Positions 9,750 through 19,531 are shown, numbered from the stretch's first letter. The stretch: 64,000 bases of DNA from Mucilaginibacter ginsenosidivorax (GCF_007971525.1 NZ_CP042437.1:7688001-7752000), one strand, 5' to 3'. Notes: a model not told the origin generated them from the sequence alone. Program-made: numbers and translations.

Positions 9750-10709
9750 TTACTGTATATCCCCGTAGGCTGCTAATATTTTGCGTACCAGTTTATGGCG
9801 TACAACGTCTTCACCGCTTAGGTATACTATTTCTATTCCTTTTATATCTGTTAATATGCGCAGGGCAGTGTGCAGACCCGATTGCTGTTTTTTTGGCAAA
9901 TCTATCTGCGTTACGTCACCGGTAACAATAAATTTGGCCGATGGGCCCATACGCGTCAGGAACATCTTTAACTGCATATCGGTTGCGTTTTGAGCCTCGT
10001 CTAATATCACAAAACAATTATCAAGGGTACGGCCACGCATAAATGCCAGCGGCGCAATCTCGATGGTACGGTTTTCCAGGTAAAATTTTAATTTCTCTGC
10101 CGGGATCATATCATCAAGTGCATCGTACAATGGCCTCAGGTACGGGTCAATCTTTTCTTTTAAATCACCAGGTAAAAAGCCGAGGTTCTCTCCTGCTTCA
10201 ACCGCCGGGCGGGTTAAAATAATGCGTTTAATTTCTTTGTTCTTTAACGCACGCACGGCCAATGCAACCGCAGTATAAGTTTTACCGGTACCAGCAGGGC
10301 CAATAGCAAATAAAATATCGCTTTGATTGATGCTATCAACCATTTTACGCTGGTTGGCTGTACGGGCTTTCACCATTACACCATTCGGGCCAAAAACGAT
10401 AACCTCGCCACTGGCAAACTTATCAGTTACAGGCTCAGACGAGGAATTTGAAGATACTTTTGATCCTAAAATACGTTCAAGATCGGTAATGTTCAGGTTC
10501 TCGAATTTCTCAACATGAGCAAGCAGGTGCGAGAATTTTTCCTGGAAAACATTCAGTTCGTGATCATCACCCAAAACTTTTACTTCGCTGCCTCTTGCAA
10601 CAATTTTAAGTTTGGGATATTGTTTCTTAATGATCTCAAAATGATCATTATTAGGCCCCCACAATACGGCTGGATTTACGTTTTCAATTGATAGCTTAAG
10701 TTCGTTCAA
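9750..10709 (-). CDS. PhoH family P-loop ATPase
   Basis: The protein has 319 residues. A KH-like N-terminal part (about 1-75) precedes the PhoH ATPase domain with Walker A GPAGTGKT (137-144), the LTRPAVEAGENLGFLPGD signature (about 165-182) and Walker B VILDEAQN (about 234-241). PhoH-like proteins are predicted RNA helicases or nucleases, often linked to ybeY and RNA maturation, though no ybeY is seen here. It is divergent from the gene at 10811, with about 100 bases between the starts. Confidence 0.93.
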   Translation of the reverse strand: MNELKLSIENVNPAVLWGPNNDHFEIIKKQYPKLKIVARGSEVKVLGDDHELNVFQEKFSHLLAHVEKFENLNITDLERILGSKVSSNSSSEPVTDKFASGEVIVFGPNGVMVKARTANQRKMVDSINQSDILFAIGPAGTGKTYTAVALAVRALKNKEIKRIILTRPAVEAGENLGFLPGDLKEKIDPYLRPLYDALDDMIPAEKLKFYLENRTIEIAPLAFMRGRTLDNCFVILDEAQNATDMQLKMFLTRMGPSAKFIVTGDVTQIDLPKKQQSGLHTALRILTDIKGIEIVYLSGEDVVRHKLVRKILAAYGDIQ

Positions 10710-10810
10710 TACTAATTGATTTTTTAGTTACGGATTTTTATGAATTAAAAATTGAATATTTGTAGCTTCAAATGCTATTACAAGATTAGCAATAAATATT
10801 TATAAAATTA

Positions 10811-11587
10811 ATGGCAATAATAACATTAACTACTGATTTGGGCGATAAGGACATTTACCAGGCTGCTTTAAAAGGTAGCATCTATAAATCGTTGCCAACA
10901 GTTAATATTGTTGATATTACCAACAGTGTGGCGGCTTTTAACGTGCAACAGGCTGCTTTTATATTAAAGAACAGTTTTTATTACTTCCCCGAAGATACCG
11001 TACACCTTATAGGTATTGATACCGTTTACAGCGACCATACCAAGTACCTGGCGGTAAGGTACAAAAAACATTATTTTGTGGGTGCCGATAATGGAATTTT
11101 TTCGTTGATGTTTGATACCGACCCTGAGGAAATTGTGGAGATAAACATTATGCAGGATTTAAAGTTCCTGCATTTTCCGCTTGCAGATATTTTTGTTAAA
11201 GCGGCCTGCCACCTGGCCAAAGGCGGCAAACTGAGTGAAATTGGTTTGCCGGTATACGATATCGAAAACAAAATGAACCTGCAGCCTGTTATCGAAAAAA
11301 ACCTGATCAAGGGTGTAGTGATCTATATCGATTCGTTTCAAAATGTGATAACCAATATTACCAAGGAGTTTTTTAACAGTGTGCAGCAGGGCCGTAAATT
11401 TGTACTTAACTTTAAACGTAACGAAACCATCAATCACCTGAGCTGGCATTATAACGAGGTACCCGTTGGCGAAAAACTTTGCCTGTTTGGTATAAGCGAC
11501 CATTTGGAAATTGCAATCAATAAAGGCAATGCCAGCGGCCTGCTGGGCTTAAACCTTAATGATAAGGTTATCATCGAATTTCAGTAA
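10811..11587 (+). CDS. SAM hydroxide adenosyltransferase family protein (DUF62)
   Basis: The protein has 258 residues. The N-terminus ITLTTDLGDKDIYQAALKG contains the conserved Asp residues that bind SAM in the DUF62 family. The middle has VHLIGIDTVY and the VGADNGIFSLMF motif. Members hydrolyse S-adenosylmethionine to adenosine and methionine; the halogenases of the same fold differ at the active site. Physiological use in Bacteroidetes is unknown to me. The next gene begins 9 bases after its stop. Confidence 0.9.
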   Translation: MAIITLTTDLGDKDIYQAALKGSIYKSLPTVNIVDITNSVAAFNVQQAAFILKNSFYYFPEDTVHLIGIDTVYSDHTKYLAVRYKKHYFVGADNGIFSLMFDTDPEEIVEINIMQDLKFLHFPLADIFVKAACHLAKGGKLSEIGLPVYDIENKMNLQPVIEKNLIKGVVIYIDSFQNVITNITKEFFNSVQQGRKFVLNFKRNETINHLSWHYNEVPVGEKLCLFGISDHLEIAINKGNASGLLGLNLNDKVIIEFQ

Positions 11588-11596
11588 ATTTTAGAT

Positions 11597-12124
11597 ATGA
11601 AAAAACTGTTACTGTTTGGCCTGTTGTATTTTTTTGCCATAGGCGGCGTGCTTGCGCAATCGCAGGCTAACGCTGATTCTGTTGCTTATCAGCTTCAGCG
11701 TAAAAAGATAAATACCATGCTGGCCGCCCGCAAAGCCAAATTTGGCCAGTACAGCCAAAGCTTAAGCCAACACACCGGCATTTTTGGTTTGCAGACAAAA
11801 GATGATATCCGCAGATCAAACAGCATACTGATGGACATTGCCCGTACAGATGATGCTATCTTTAAAGAATTAAAAATACTATTTGAATACAGTGCCTTCC
11901 AACAAAGGCAAATTCAAAGCCACAGCAAAGAAGCCGAGACCATAAATCACAATTTCCTGCTTACAATAAGCAAGTTAAGACAGCAAAACGCCCAGCTAAA
12001 AACCAAGGTTGCTGAAAACAAAGCGCAAACAAACAGTTCAACTCCCATCTATATTACGGTTATTGTGCTCATGCTTGCGTCAATTTTGTATTTGCTTTAC
12101 CAAAAAAACAAAGGGAAGGCGTAA
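11597..12124 (+). CDS. Exported membrane-anchored protein, function unknown
   Basis: The protein has 175 residues. It opens with a signal peptide (1-20, ending GVLAQ). A largely helical, Gln/Lys-rich middle (about 25-140) has coiled-coil character, and a C-terminal transmembrane helix (about 150-168, ITVIVLMLASILYLLY) ends in a short basic tail. That architecture would leave the helical part in the periplasm, anchored at the C terminus. It lies 9 bases after the DUF62 gene and 30 before an ABC transporter, so it may belong to one operon. I do not recognise the family. Confidence 0.85.
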   Translation: MKKLLLFGLLYFFAIGGVLAQSQANADSVAYQLQRKKINTMLAARKAKFGQYSQSLSQHTGIFGLQTKDDIRRSNSILMDIARTDDAIFKELKILFEYSAFQQRQIQSHSKEAETINHNFLLTISKLRQQNAQLKTKVAENKAQTNSSTPIYITVIVLMLASILYLLYQKNKGKA

Positions 12125-12154
12125 TTTCGCGCCCGTAACTACTTAAAACTATAA

Positions 12155-13987
12155 ATGGCACGAGGAAGACTGAACAGTGGCGCTAAAGCAGAAGCCGAAC
12201 TACCCAAAGCAAAAATTAACAGGCAGAGCATCCAGAATATCCGCAAACTACTCACTTACATTAAACCATACCGGGGAAAATTTATGGCGGGAATGCTGTT
12301 TCTGTTCATATCCAGCCTGGTAGGCCTTGCTTTCCCCGCGATACTGGGCGCATTAATAGATGCGGCGCAAGGAAAGTATAAATATCCCTATTTACCGCAT
12401 AGCTTAAATGCCATAGCCATAGCTGGATTTATTATTCTGTTCGGGCAGGCATTTATATCTTTTTTTAGGGTTGTATGGTTTGTTCAGGTTGCAGAGCGCT
12501 CCCTGGCCGATATACGCCGGGACACATATTTTAAGCTCATAACCCTGCCAATGAATTTTTTTGCCAACCGCCGTGTTGGTGAATTGAATAGCCGCATTTC
12601 TGCCGATCTTTCACAAATACAGGATACGTTAACCACTACTATCGCCGAGATTATCAGGCAGTTGGTAATTATGGTAGGCAGCGTTATTTTATTAGCTATA
12701 GTATCTATCAAGTTAACCCTTGCCTTATTGGCAATATTGCCTTTTCTGGTAGCTTTTGCCGTTTTTTTCGGCAAATTTATTCGCAAGCTCTCACGCCAGG
12801 CCCAGGATAAATTAGCAGAGTCAAATACAATTGTTGAAGAAACCCTGCAAGGCATCGCCAATGTAAAAGCATTTGTAAATGAGGCTTACGAGGCTACCCG
12901 GTACGATAAAATATTACGCAACGTAGTTGATATCGCCGTTAAAGGGGCTAAATTCCGTGGGATTTTTGCTTCGTTCATTGTATTCTGCTTGTTTGGGACT
13001 TTTGTAGGTGTAATATGGTATGGATCAGTTCTGGTAAGTCATAAAGAAATCTATGTAGGCGATTTGACCACCTTTATCATGTACTCCATATTTGTAGGTG
13101 CCGCTATGGGCAGTTTCCCAGATTTGTACGCCAACCTGCAAAAAGCTGTTGGGGCAAGCGAGCGTGTGTTAGAGATACTGGCCGAAAAAGGTGAAGACAT
13201 CCCGATGGTAGAAAGCAATAACAAAATAGACCAAGCTATTAAAGGCGACTTGTCATTTGATAATGTGGTATTTGCCTACCCATCCCGGTCGGAGTTAACT
13301 ATCCTGAAAGGCATTTCTTTTAACGCCGCTGCAGGCCAAAAAGTGGCCATTGTTGGGCCAAGTGGCTCTGGTAAATCTACCATGGCCTCGTTAATACTCC
13401 AATTTTACCATCCGCAAAGTGGCACCATTTTATTTGATGGCCGCCCGGCTGATGAGTTTTCTATTACAGATATCCGTAATCAGGTAGCCATAGTACCGCA
13501 GGATGTATTGCTCTTTGGCGGATCGATATTAGAGAATATTGCTTATGGCCGGTTAAATGCATCAAAAGAAGATATTATACAAGCAGCCAAACGGGCAAAC
13601 GCGCACCAATTTATCCTATCGTTCCCCGAGGGTTATGAAACCATTGTTGGCGAACGGGGAGTAAAACTTTCAGGCGGCCAGCGACAGCGCATTGCTATAG
13701 CAAGGGCATTGCTTAAAAATCCATCCATATTGATATTGGATGAGGCAACGTCATCCTTAGATTCTGAATCGGAGCGCCTGGTACAGGAAGCTTTAGAAGA
13801 GTTGATGAAAGATCGCACATCTATCATTATCGCCCATCGTTTATCAACTATCCGCGAAGCCGATAAGATCATCGTTCTGGAAAAAGGCGAGATCATCGAA
13901 AGTGGCAGTCACCAGGAACTTATCGGCAATGAGCAAGGGCTTTATCGTTATTTGAGCCAGCTGCAATTTGAAACACAGGTGGGATAG
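12155..13987 (+). CDS. ABC exporter, fused permease and ATPase
   Basis: The protein has 610 residues in the half-transporter layout. The transmembrane domain is at about 30-330 (six helices) and the nucleotide-binding domain at about 350-600. Walker A GPSGSGKS is near residue 399, the signature LSGGQRQR near 505 and Walker B ILILDEAT near 525. It resembles MsbA-like and multidrug-type lipid exporters that work as homodimers. The substrate cannot be told from sequence. Its stop codon is directly followed by an ACGT-type heptanucleotide array. Confidence 0.92.
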   Translation: MARGRLNSGAKAEAELPKAKINRQSIQNIRKLLTYIKPYRGKFMAGMLFLFISSLVGLAFPAILGALIDAAQGKYKYPYLPHSLNAIAIAGFIILFGQAFISFFRVVWFVQVAERSLADIRRDTYFKLITLPMNFFANRRVGELNSRISADLSQIQDTLTTTIAEIIRQLVIMVGSVILLAIVSIKLTLALLAILPFLVAFAVFFGKFIRKLSRQAQDKLAESNTIVEETLQGIANVKAFVNEAYEATRYDKILRNVVDIAVKGAKFRGIFASFIVFCLFGTFVGVIWYGSVLVSHKEIYVGDLTTFIMYSIFVGAAMGSFPDLYANLQKAVGASERVLEILAEKGEDIPMVESNNKIDQAIKGDLSFDNVVFAYPSRSELTILKGISFNAAAGQKVAIVGPSGSGKSTMASLILQFYHPQSGTILFDGRPADEFSITDIRNQVAIVPQDVLLFGGSILENIAYGRLNASKEDIIQAAKRANAHQFILSFPEGYETIVGERGVKLSGGQRQRIAIARALLKNPSILILDEATSSLDSESERLVQEALEELMKDRTSIIIAHRLSTIREADKIIVLEKGEIIESGSHQELIGNEQGLYRYLSQLQFETQVG

Positions 13988-14121
13988 GTTTTACGTGGTA
14001 CGTATTACGTTATACGTTTGGAAAAGCACTGCATAAACTATTATATTCACAACTTAAGATGTGTGGCGATACGGCCACTATTCAGCAAATAAACGTATAA
14101 CGTAATACGTTCAACGTAACA
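13988..14121. repeat. ACGT-word heptanucleotide arms forming a long inverted repeat
   Basis: Two arms carry the word ACG(T) every seven bases: 13988-14019 and 14091-14121. Their cores, 14000-14019 and 14091-14110, are a perfect 20-bp inverted repeat around a 71-base non-repetitive core. The element fills the space between the ABC exporter stop and the next start. A related array is at 63084-63167. Confidence 0.85.
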
Positions 14122-14122
14122 A

Positions 14123-15523
14123 ATGAAATTAACCATACACGGGGCGGCCCGACAGGTAACCGGCAGCATGCATTTGCTGCAGGTAGGCCAATACAAAATA
14201 TTAGTGGATTGCGGGTTAGATTATGAGAAGGACCGCAGCATTCAATCAAATGAAAACTTTCCTTTCCGGCCGGAAGAGATTGACGTGGTAATACTTACAC
14301 ATGCGCACATAGATCACTCTGGTAATTTACCCACGCTGGTAAGGCTTGGTTTTAACGGCCAGATATTATGCACTCCCCCTACCGCCGATTTGACCGAACT
14401 ATTATTGCTCGATTCGGTAAGCATTTTCATGAACAAGGCAGGCAAGGGTAACCGCAAACGCGGCAAAGGCAAATTCAATTCGGGCGGCGGCCCACAGCCG
14501 CTTTATTTGCAAAAACACGTGATGGATACTGTGGACCGTTTTGTAACCATTGGGTTTAATCGCCCTTTCAGGATCAACGGCGATATCGAACTTACATTTA
14601 TCCCGGTTGGCCACTTATTAGGCGCGGCATCAGCTGTTTTAAAAGTAACCGAAAACGGCGAAGAAAAATCAATTGCCTTTACCGGCGATATCGGCCGGAA
14701 AAATTACCCGGTATTAAATGATCCGCAGGAATTGCCTCCTGTTGATTTCCTGGTATCAGAATCAACTTATGGCGGCCGTTATCACACCAAGGGAAAATCG
14801 GTAGAAGAAACCCTTGTTGAAGTTATTGAAAAAGCATGTATTAAAGAACAAGGCCGTTTAATTATCCCGGCTTTCAGTATTGGGCGTACCCAATCGTTGG
14901 TATATTCGTTAAACAAGATTTTCACTGAAGGATTATTGCCGGCTGTAAAAGTTTTTGTTGATAGCCCGATGGCTACCATGGCAACCGGCATCTTCCGCAA
15001 ATACCATAGCCTGGTAAATCAGGAGGCCCAGGATTTTTATAAAGATAAGGGCGATGAGTTTGAATTTGATAACCTCACCTATGTAGAAACCCTGAAGGAT
15101 AGTCGCCAGATTTCCAATTACTGGGAGCCTTGCATCATCATCTCCTCAGCAGGAATGCTGGAGGGCGGCCGTATCCAGGACCACCTATTTTACAATATTC
15201 AAAATTACTACTGCACCATCCTGTTCATTGGCTATTGCGCCAAAGGAACCCTGGGACACCGTTTACTGCGGGGCGATCCTATCGTTCACATTAAAGACCG
15301 CGAATTGGCCGTTTATGCCACTATTAAACAAACCGACGTATTAAGTGCTCACGGCGACCACCAGGACCTTTTAGATAATGTAAAACAGCAGGATAAAACC
15401 AAGCTAAAGAACGTATTCCTGGTACATGGCGAAGGGGAAAGTATGAAACTGCTGGCTGCTTCTCTGGAAGATGAAGGGTATACCGTTACCATACCGGAAA
15501 AGGATGTAACATATAATATTTAA
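14123..15523 (+). CDS. Metallo-beta-lactamase/beta-CASP nuclease with RNA-specificity domain
   Basis: The protein has 466 residues. The zinc motif HAHIDH is at residues 60-65, the FTGDIGR motif near 188, and the beta-CASP part contains VDSPMATMAT and ISSAGMLEGGRI. The final motif SAHGDHQDLLD and the LVHGE box complete the RMMBL domain. It resembles archaeal CPSF-like nucleases and bacterial YpjC/MBL RNases and probably processes RNA. A Lys/Gly-rich insertion (about 104-125, KAGKGNRKRGKGK) is likely a flexible RNA-binding loop. The preceding spacer is filled by the ACGT-type inverted array. Confidence 0.92.
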   Translation: MKLTIHGAARQVTGSMHLLQVGQYKILVDCGLDYEKDRSIQSNENFPFRPEEIDVVILTHAHIDHSGNLPTLVRLGFNGQILCTPPTADLTELLLLDSVSIFMNKAGKGNRKRGKGKFNSGGGPQPLYLQKHVMDTVDRFVTIGFNRPFRINGDIELTFIPVGHLLGAASAVLKVTENGEEKSIAFTGDIGRKNYPVLNDPQELPPVDFLVSESTYGGRYHTKGKSVEETLVEVIEKACIKEQGRLIIPAFSIGRTQSLVYSLNKIFTEGLLPAVKVFVDSPMATMATGIFRKYHSLVNQEAQDFYKDKGDEFEFDNLTYVETLKDSRQISNYWEPCIIISSAGMLEGGRIQDHLFYNIQNYYCTILFIGYCAKGTLGHRLLRGDPIVHIKDRELAVYATIKQTDVLSAHGDHQDLLDNVKQQDKTKLKNVFLVHGEGESMKLLAASLEDEGYTVTIPEKDVTYNI

Positions 15524-15555
15524 CAACTAAATGCACACGTAAATAACCATTATCA

Positions 15556-15741
15556 ATGATTTTTATCCCTGGCCTCATATTGCTATTGATAGTCACGCTC
15601 ATTATTTATAGCACAAATAAGGGGAAGTTTACTGAATACACCAGATGGAGAAAAACAGGAAAGTTTGCCCTTTATTTTTTGTATACTGTATTAGGTACTA
15701 TAGTATTGGCTTTTATTACATACCTGTTAAAAAAGCCTTAA
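15556..15741 (+). CDS. Small membrane protein, function unknown
   Basis: The predicted protein has 61 residues, with two hydrophobic helices (about 1-19 and 37-57) separated by a basic and aromatic loop (YSTNKGKFTEYTRWRKTGK). It lies 32 bases after the beta-CASP nuclease on the same strand. Coding potential is plausible from the clean two-helix pattern, but no family is recognised. Confidence 0.6.
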   Translation: MIFIPGLILLLIVTLIIYSTNKGKFTEYTRWRKTGKFALYFLYTVLGTIVLAFITYLLKKP

Positions 15742-15852
15742 ATTAATCCGGACCATACTATTATGTCGAAGAATAAAGCCTTCGCTAACTTTGCAAATCG
15801 AACTTATTGGTGTATAAATACTACTTCCTTTAATGTAATAAATAGACCAAAA

Positions 15853-15944
15853 GCAAATGGCACGAACTCATAATAGGAATTCGTGCCATTTGCCTTATTT
15901 AAAAATTCGAATTGAATCAAATTCGTGCCATTCGATTCAATTCG
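15853..15944. repeat. Two tandem palindromes sharing the word ATTCGTGCCATT
   Basis: The first hairpin has a perfect 14-bp stem (15853-15866 with 15880-15893). The second has an 11-bp stem (15908-15918 with 15934-15944), and its loop again contains TTCGTGCCATT. The pair lies between the small membrane protein and the serA stop and may also end transcription, although there is no clear T-tract. Confidence 0.75.
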
Positions 15945-15956
15945 TAAAATTAGTGT

Positions 15957-16910
15957 TTATGCTTTCTTAAAGTGATCAATGATCAAATTAGCTAACTCCA
16001 CACCTATTCTTTCCTGGGCCTCGTTGGTGGCTGCGCCAATGTGAGGAGTTAACGAAATTTTAGGGTGTTTCAGTATCTCTTCGCGGGGCGTAGGCTCGTT
16101 ATCAAATACATCTAATGCTGCAAATGAAACCTGGCCGCTGTTTAACGCGTCAATTAAAGCCAACTCGTCAATTAAACCCCCACGCGAAATATTTACAAAA
16201 CCAACACCTTTTTTGGTTAACGCCAATTCTTCGGCACCAAACAAAGCCTTGTCGATAAATGGTGTGTGTAGGGTAATAAAATCAGCCGTTTTGGTTACCT
16301 CTTCTAAAGTTGAAGTTTTTACACTTACTTTAACAGTAGTACCACCACCTAAAACAATATCCAACTCGGGGTTAAACGGAAATAAATCGTAAGCCAAAAC
16401 TTCCATGCCTACGCCAATAGCTATTTTGGCTACCTCGCGGCCGATACGGCCAAAGCCAACAATACCTAAAGTTTTACCGCGCAGTTCGATACCTTTTGCG
16501 TAAGCCTTTTTCAGGTCATTAAATTTAGTACCGCCTTCAACCGGCATTTTGCGGTTGCTATCTGGTAAAAACCTAACCGCGCCAAATAAACTGGCAAAAA
16601 CAAGTTCGGCAACAGATAATGAAGATGATGCAGGCGTATTATAAACGCTCAGGCCTTTTTCCCTTGCGTATTCTACATCAATGTTATCCATACCAACGCC
16701 ACCACGGCCAATCACTTTAAGATTTGGGCAGGCATCAATAAGCGCTTTACGCACTTTAGTTGCGCTGCGTACAGTAATGGCATCGTACTCTTGTAATCTT
16801 ACAGGCAATTCATCCTGCGGAATGTTATTGGTATCAACAATAAAACCAGCTTCTTCTAAAAGCTGTTTTCCAATTGGGTCGATACCGTCATTAGCTAATA
16901 TTTTGATCAT
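15957..16910 (-). CDS. serA: D-3-phosphoglycerate dehydrogenase, short form without ACT domain
   Basis: The protein has 317 residues. The Rossmann motif GIVGFGRIGREVAKIA is near residue 150. The catalytic residues of the 2-hydroxyacid dehydrogenase family are present: Arg in NISRGGLIDE, the Glu after it, and His in LTPHIGAAT. It oxidises 3-phosphoglycerate with NAD in the first step of serine biosynthesis. The regulatory ACT domain found in longer SerA proteins is missing, so serine feedback through that domain is not expected. It follows serC on the same strand, separated by an octamer hairpin. Confidence 0.93.
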   Translation of the reverse strand: MIKILANDGIDPIGKQLLEEAGFIVDTNNIPQDELPVRLQEYDAITVRSATKVRKALIDACPNLKVIGRGGVGMDNIDVEYAREKGLSVYNTPASSSLSVAELVFASLFGAVRFLPDSNRKMPVEGGTKFNDLKKAYAKGIELRGKTLGIVGFGRIGREVAKIAIGVGMEVLAYDLFPFNPELDIVLGGGTTVKVSVKTSTLEEVTKTADFITLHTPFIDKALFGAEELALTKKGVGFVNISRGGLIDELALIDALNSGQVSFAALDVFDNEPTPREEILKHPKISLTPHIGAATNEAQERIGVELANLIIDHFKKA

Positions 16911-16919
16911 CTTATTTTG

Positions 16920-16989
16920 TCATTGAGTCATTTGGTCATTGAGTCATTGCCATAAAAAATGACTTAATGACCCAATGACTTAATGATTA
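16920..16989. repeat. Octanucleotide array with inverted arms between serC and serA
   Basis: The left arm has four 8-base units (TCATTGAG, TCATTTGG, TCATTGAG, TCATTGCC). The right arm has four complementary units (AATGACTT, AATGACCC, AATGACTT, AATGATTA). In the serC-serA mRNA they would form a long imperfect hairpin ending ten bases before the serA start. Confidence 0.85.
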
Positions 16990-16993
16990 AAAA

Positions 16994-18061
16994 TTATTTA
17001 TTTCCTTCAGCAAACTCCTGCATTACGTCAATCAGGGCGTAAACGCTGGTTATTGGCAATGCGTTGTAAATTGATGCGCGGAAACCACCAACGCTTCTGT
17101 GGCCTTTAATACCTACTATACCTCTTTCGTCGCATAGTTTCAGGAATGGTTTTTCCAGTTCAGGATTTTCCATTACAAAGGTTACGTTCATGTGCGAACG
17201 ATCTTCTGTAGCGCAAACAGGTTTAAATAACGGATTACGTTCAATCTCGTCATATAATACCCTTGCTTTGGTTATGTTTTCCTGTTCAATAACTTCAACA
17301 CCGCCTTTGGCTTTTAACCATTGCAGGGTAAGCATCGATACATAAATAGCCAAACATGGAGGCGTATTGTACATCGATCCACCTTCAATTTGCACCTGGT
17401 AATTAAGCATTGCCGGAATTTTACGGTCAACCTTACCTAAAATATCGTCTTTAACAATAACTAAGGTAACACCTGCAGGGCCCATGTTTTTTTGAGCGCC
17501 GGCGTAAATTAAGCCAAAGTCGGCAACGTTAATTTTACGGCTGAAAATATCTGACGACATGTCGCAAACAACCGGTACCGGTGATTTCGGGAATTCCTGT
17601 AACTGTGTACCATAAATGGTATTGTTTGAAGTGATGTGGAAGTAAGCCGCATCAGCAGGAATAGTATAATCTTTAGGGATGTAAGTAAAATTATCGGCTT
17701 TTGAAGAGGCAACAATCTCTACTTCGCCGAAAAACTTGGCTTCTTTTAAGGCTTTGTTGGCCCAAACACCTGTTTCCAGGTAAGCGGCCTTACCTGTTGA
17801 AGGCAATAAATTGTAAGGGGCCATGGCAAACTGCGTGCTGGCGCCGCCTTGTAAAAATAACACCGAATAACCCTCTGGCACGGCAAATAATTCTTTTACC
17901 AAAGCAACAGCTTCATTCAAAACTGCTTCAAATTCTTTCGACCGGTGAGAGATCTCCAGCAATGATAATCCTGTACCATTAAAATCAATAACCGCCTCGG
18001 AAGCTTGTTTTAAAACCTCCTGAGGTAAAATGCCTGGTCCGGCACCAAAATTATGTTTCAT
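16994..18061 (-). CDS. serC: Phosphoserine aminotransferase
   Basis: The protein has 355 residues. It begins with [15 protein letters not shown], typical of class V SerC. The pyridoxal-phosphate lysine is Lys191 in [12 protein letters not shown]. It transaminates 3-phosphohydroxypyruvate to phosphoserine, the second step of serine synthesis, and also acts in pyridoxal phosphate synthesis in some bacteria. serC and serA are in pathway-related order on one strand with an 83-base spacer. Confidence 0.96.
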   Translation of the reverse strand: MKHNFGAGPGILPQEVLKQASEAVIDFNGTGLSLLEISHRSKEFEAVLNEAVALVKELFAVPEGYSVLFLQGGASTQFAMAPYNLLPSTGKAAYLETGVWANKALKEAKFFGEVEIVASSKADNFTYIPKDYTIPADAAYFHITSNNTIYGTQLQEFPKSPVPVVCDMSSDIFSRKINVADFGLIYAGAQKNMGPAGVTLVIVKDDILGKVDRKIPAMLNYQVQIEGGSMYNTPPCLAIYVSMLTLQWLKAKGGVEVIEQENITKARVLYDEIERNPLFKPVCATEDRSHMNVTFVMENPELEKPFLKLCDERGIVGIKGHRSVGGFRASIYNALPITSVYALIDVMQEFAEGNK

Positions 18062-18263
18062 ATAATTAACGAATTGTAGGTTCTGAATACTTGATTAGGA
18101 ACTTTGTATTTAGTTGGGCCGAAGTTAATCAATTTGACAAAATTCATAGGATTAATTTACGTTTTTTGAAAAAATATACAATTAATCAACAAAAGCCTTT
18201 TTGATTGCAAATATCAAATTTATCCTATAAGGTTGGTAGTAATTATTACAATTGTAATAACTT

Positions 18264-18914
18264 TTAAGGGTGTTTGAGGTTATATATCGCATCGGCCGGT
18301 ATGGCCGATGAGAACACAGAACTGCCGGCAACAAGCACATTTGCACCTGCTTGCAACAATTCTTTAACATTGTTTTGATCTACGCCACCATCAACTTCGA
18401 TAAATAAGCCCGGATTTTTCTTTTCACTCAGTACTTTCAAATCGTTAAGTTTTTTGTAGGTATTGGCAATAAACTTTTGCCCCCCAAAACCAGGATTAAC
18501 AGACATAATAAGCACCATATCCAGGTCGGCAATAATATCCTCCAATAAAGCAACAGGCGTATGCGGATTAAGGGCTACTCCTGCCCTGCAGCCAAGCTCT
18601 TTAATAGCCTGTACAGTGCGGTGCAAATGCGGGCAGGCTTCGTAATGAACAGTTATACCATTGGCACCTGCATCTTTAAATGCCTTAAGGTACCTATCAG
18701 GGTCAACAATCATCAGGTGAACATCCAGCGGTTTGGTGGCGTGCCTTTTTGTGGCGGCAACAACCGGGAAACCAAAAGAAATATTTGGCACAAACATGCC
18801 GTCCATAATATCAACATGCACCCAATCAGCTTCGCTGTTATTGATCATTTCAATATCGCGTTGCAGGTTGGCAAAGTCGGCTGCTAAAATAGATGGCGCT
18901 ATCAGATGGTTCAT
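18264..18914 (-). CDS. rpe: Ribulose-phosphate 3-epimerase
   Basis: The protein has 216 residues from the ATG at 18914-18912; an upstream TTG two codons earlier is less likely. The TIM-barrel motifs LIAPSILAADFANL, VHVDIMDGMFVPNISFG, LIMSVNPGFGGQKF and EVDGGVD are all present. It interconverts ribulose-5-phosphate and xylulose-5-phosphate, which links it to the xylose pathway at 44-49 kb, although the genes are far apart. Confidence 0.97.
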   Translation of the reverse strand: MNHLIAPSILAADFANLQRDIEMINNSEADWVHVDIMDGMFVPNISFGFPVVAATKRHATKPLDVHLMIVDPDRYLKAFKDAGANGITVHYEACPHLHRTVQAIKELGCRAGVALNPHTPVALLEDIIADLDMVLIMSVNPGFGGQKFIANTYKKLNDLKVLSEKKNPGLFIEVDGGVDQNNVKELLQAGANVLVAGSSVFSSAIPADAIYNLKHP

Positions 18915-19068
18915 GTGCAAATATATAAATCCCTGGCACTGCGAATGGCAATTTTTTGTAAAGTTTTATCAGTATAAATCCTAAGCCAATTTTACGTTAA
19001 CGGTACCACCAAGGATTAAATACAACGTAGATATTGGACTAAGTGGTATAAAGATATGCTAAATCGTT

Positions 19069-19090
19069 CCCCCTTCAGGGGGTTAGGGGG
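19069..19090. repeat. Short G/C-run palindrome (CCCCCTTCAGGGGG)
   Basis: A run of five C and a run of five G are separated by TTCA, followed by TTAGGGGG. It lies just before the stop of the small gene at 19091 and could form a stable small hairpin. Confidence 0.5.
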
Positions 19091-19363
19091 CTAATCGCAG
19101 TTCAGCAACAAATCGTAGTACTTTTTCATCAGTACTGTATCGTAGTTTACCAGCGATTGATAGGCCTCTGATACCAGTTCATTCAAAATTGATGAGCCAA
19201 GCTGGCCGCCTCCATTGGGAATGGAGTCATAATACAATATCAATTCTTTAACCCGGATGATCTCATAGAGCAAAAGCTGAACCAAATCGGTTTGCGTAGC
19301 CGGTTGCATTCCCTGCGGATTACTGTTAAGAAAATCTAAAGGATCATTTGTAGCAGGGGTCAT
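19091..19363 (-). CDS. Small protein of unknown function
   Basis: The predicted protein has 90 residues, with no signal peptide and no transmembrane segment. The second half is amphipathic and helical (LVQLLLYEIIRVKELILYYD and LVSEAYQSLVNYDTVLMKKYY). It stands alone between rpe and pnp on the same strand. I recognise no family. Reading frame and composition fit a real gene, but support is limited to that. Confidence 0.6.
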   Translation of the reverse strand: MTPATNDPLDFLNSNPQGMQPATQTDLVQLLLYEIIRVKELILYYDSIPNGGGQLGSSILNELVSEAYQSLVNYDTVLMKKYYDLLLNCD

Positions 19364-19489
19364 CGTTTTTACAAGCAGGATCGGATTTTATGGTTTATTC
19401 AACTATCTATGAACTAATACAAAGTTTAAACATCCAACTTTTGTTTTAATTTTTCTCAAAAAAAGTATAAAAAAACCAAATAAAATAAC

Positions 19490-19512
19490 AAAACCCTCAT
19501 AAAGAGGGTTTT
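19490..19512. terminator. Terminator hairpin after pnp
   Basis: A 9-bp stem (AAAACCCTC with GAGGGTTTT) has a five-base loop. It lies about 20 bases after the pnp stop in the leftward direction. Confidence 0.75.
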
Positions 19513-19531
19513 GCATATGTAATATTTACAG

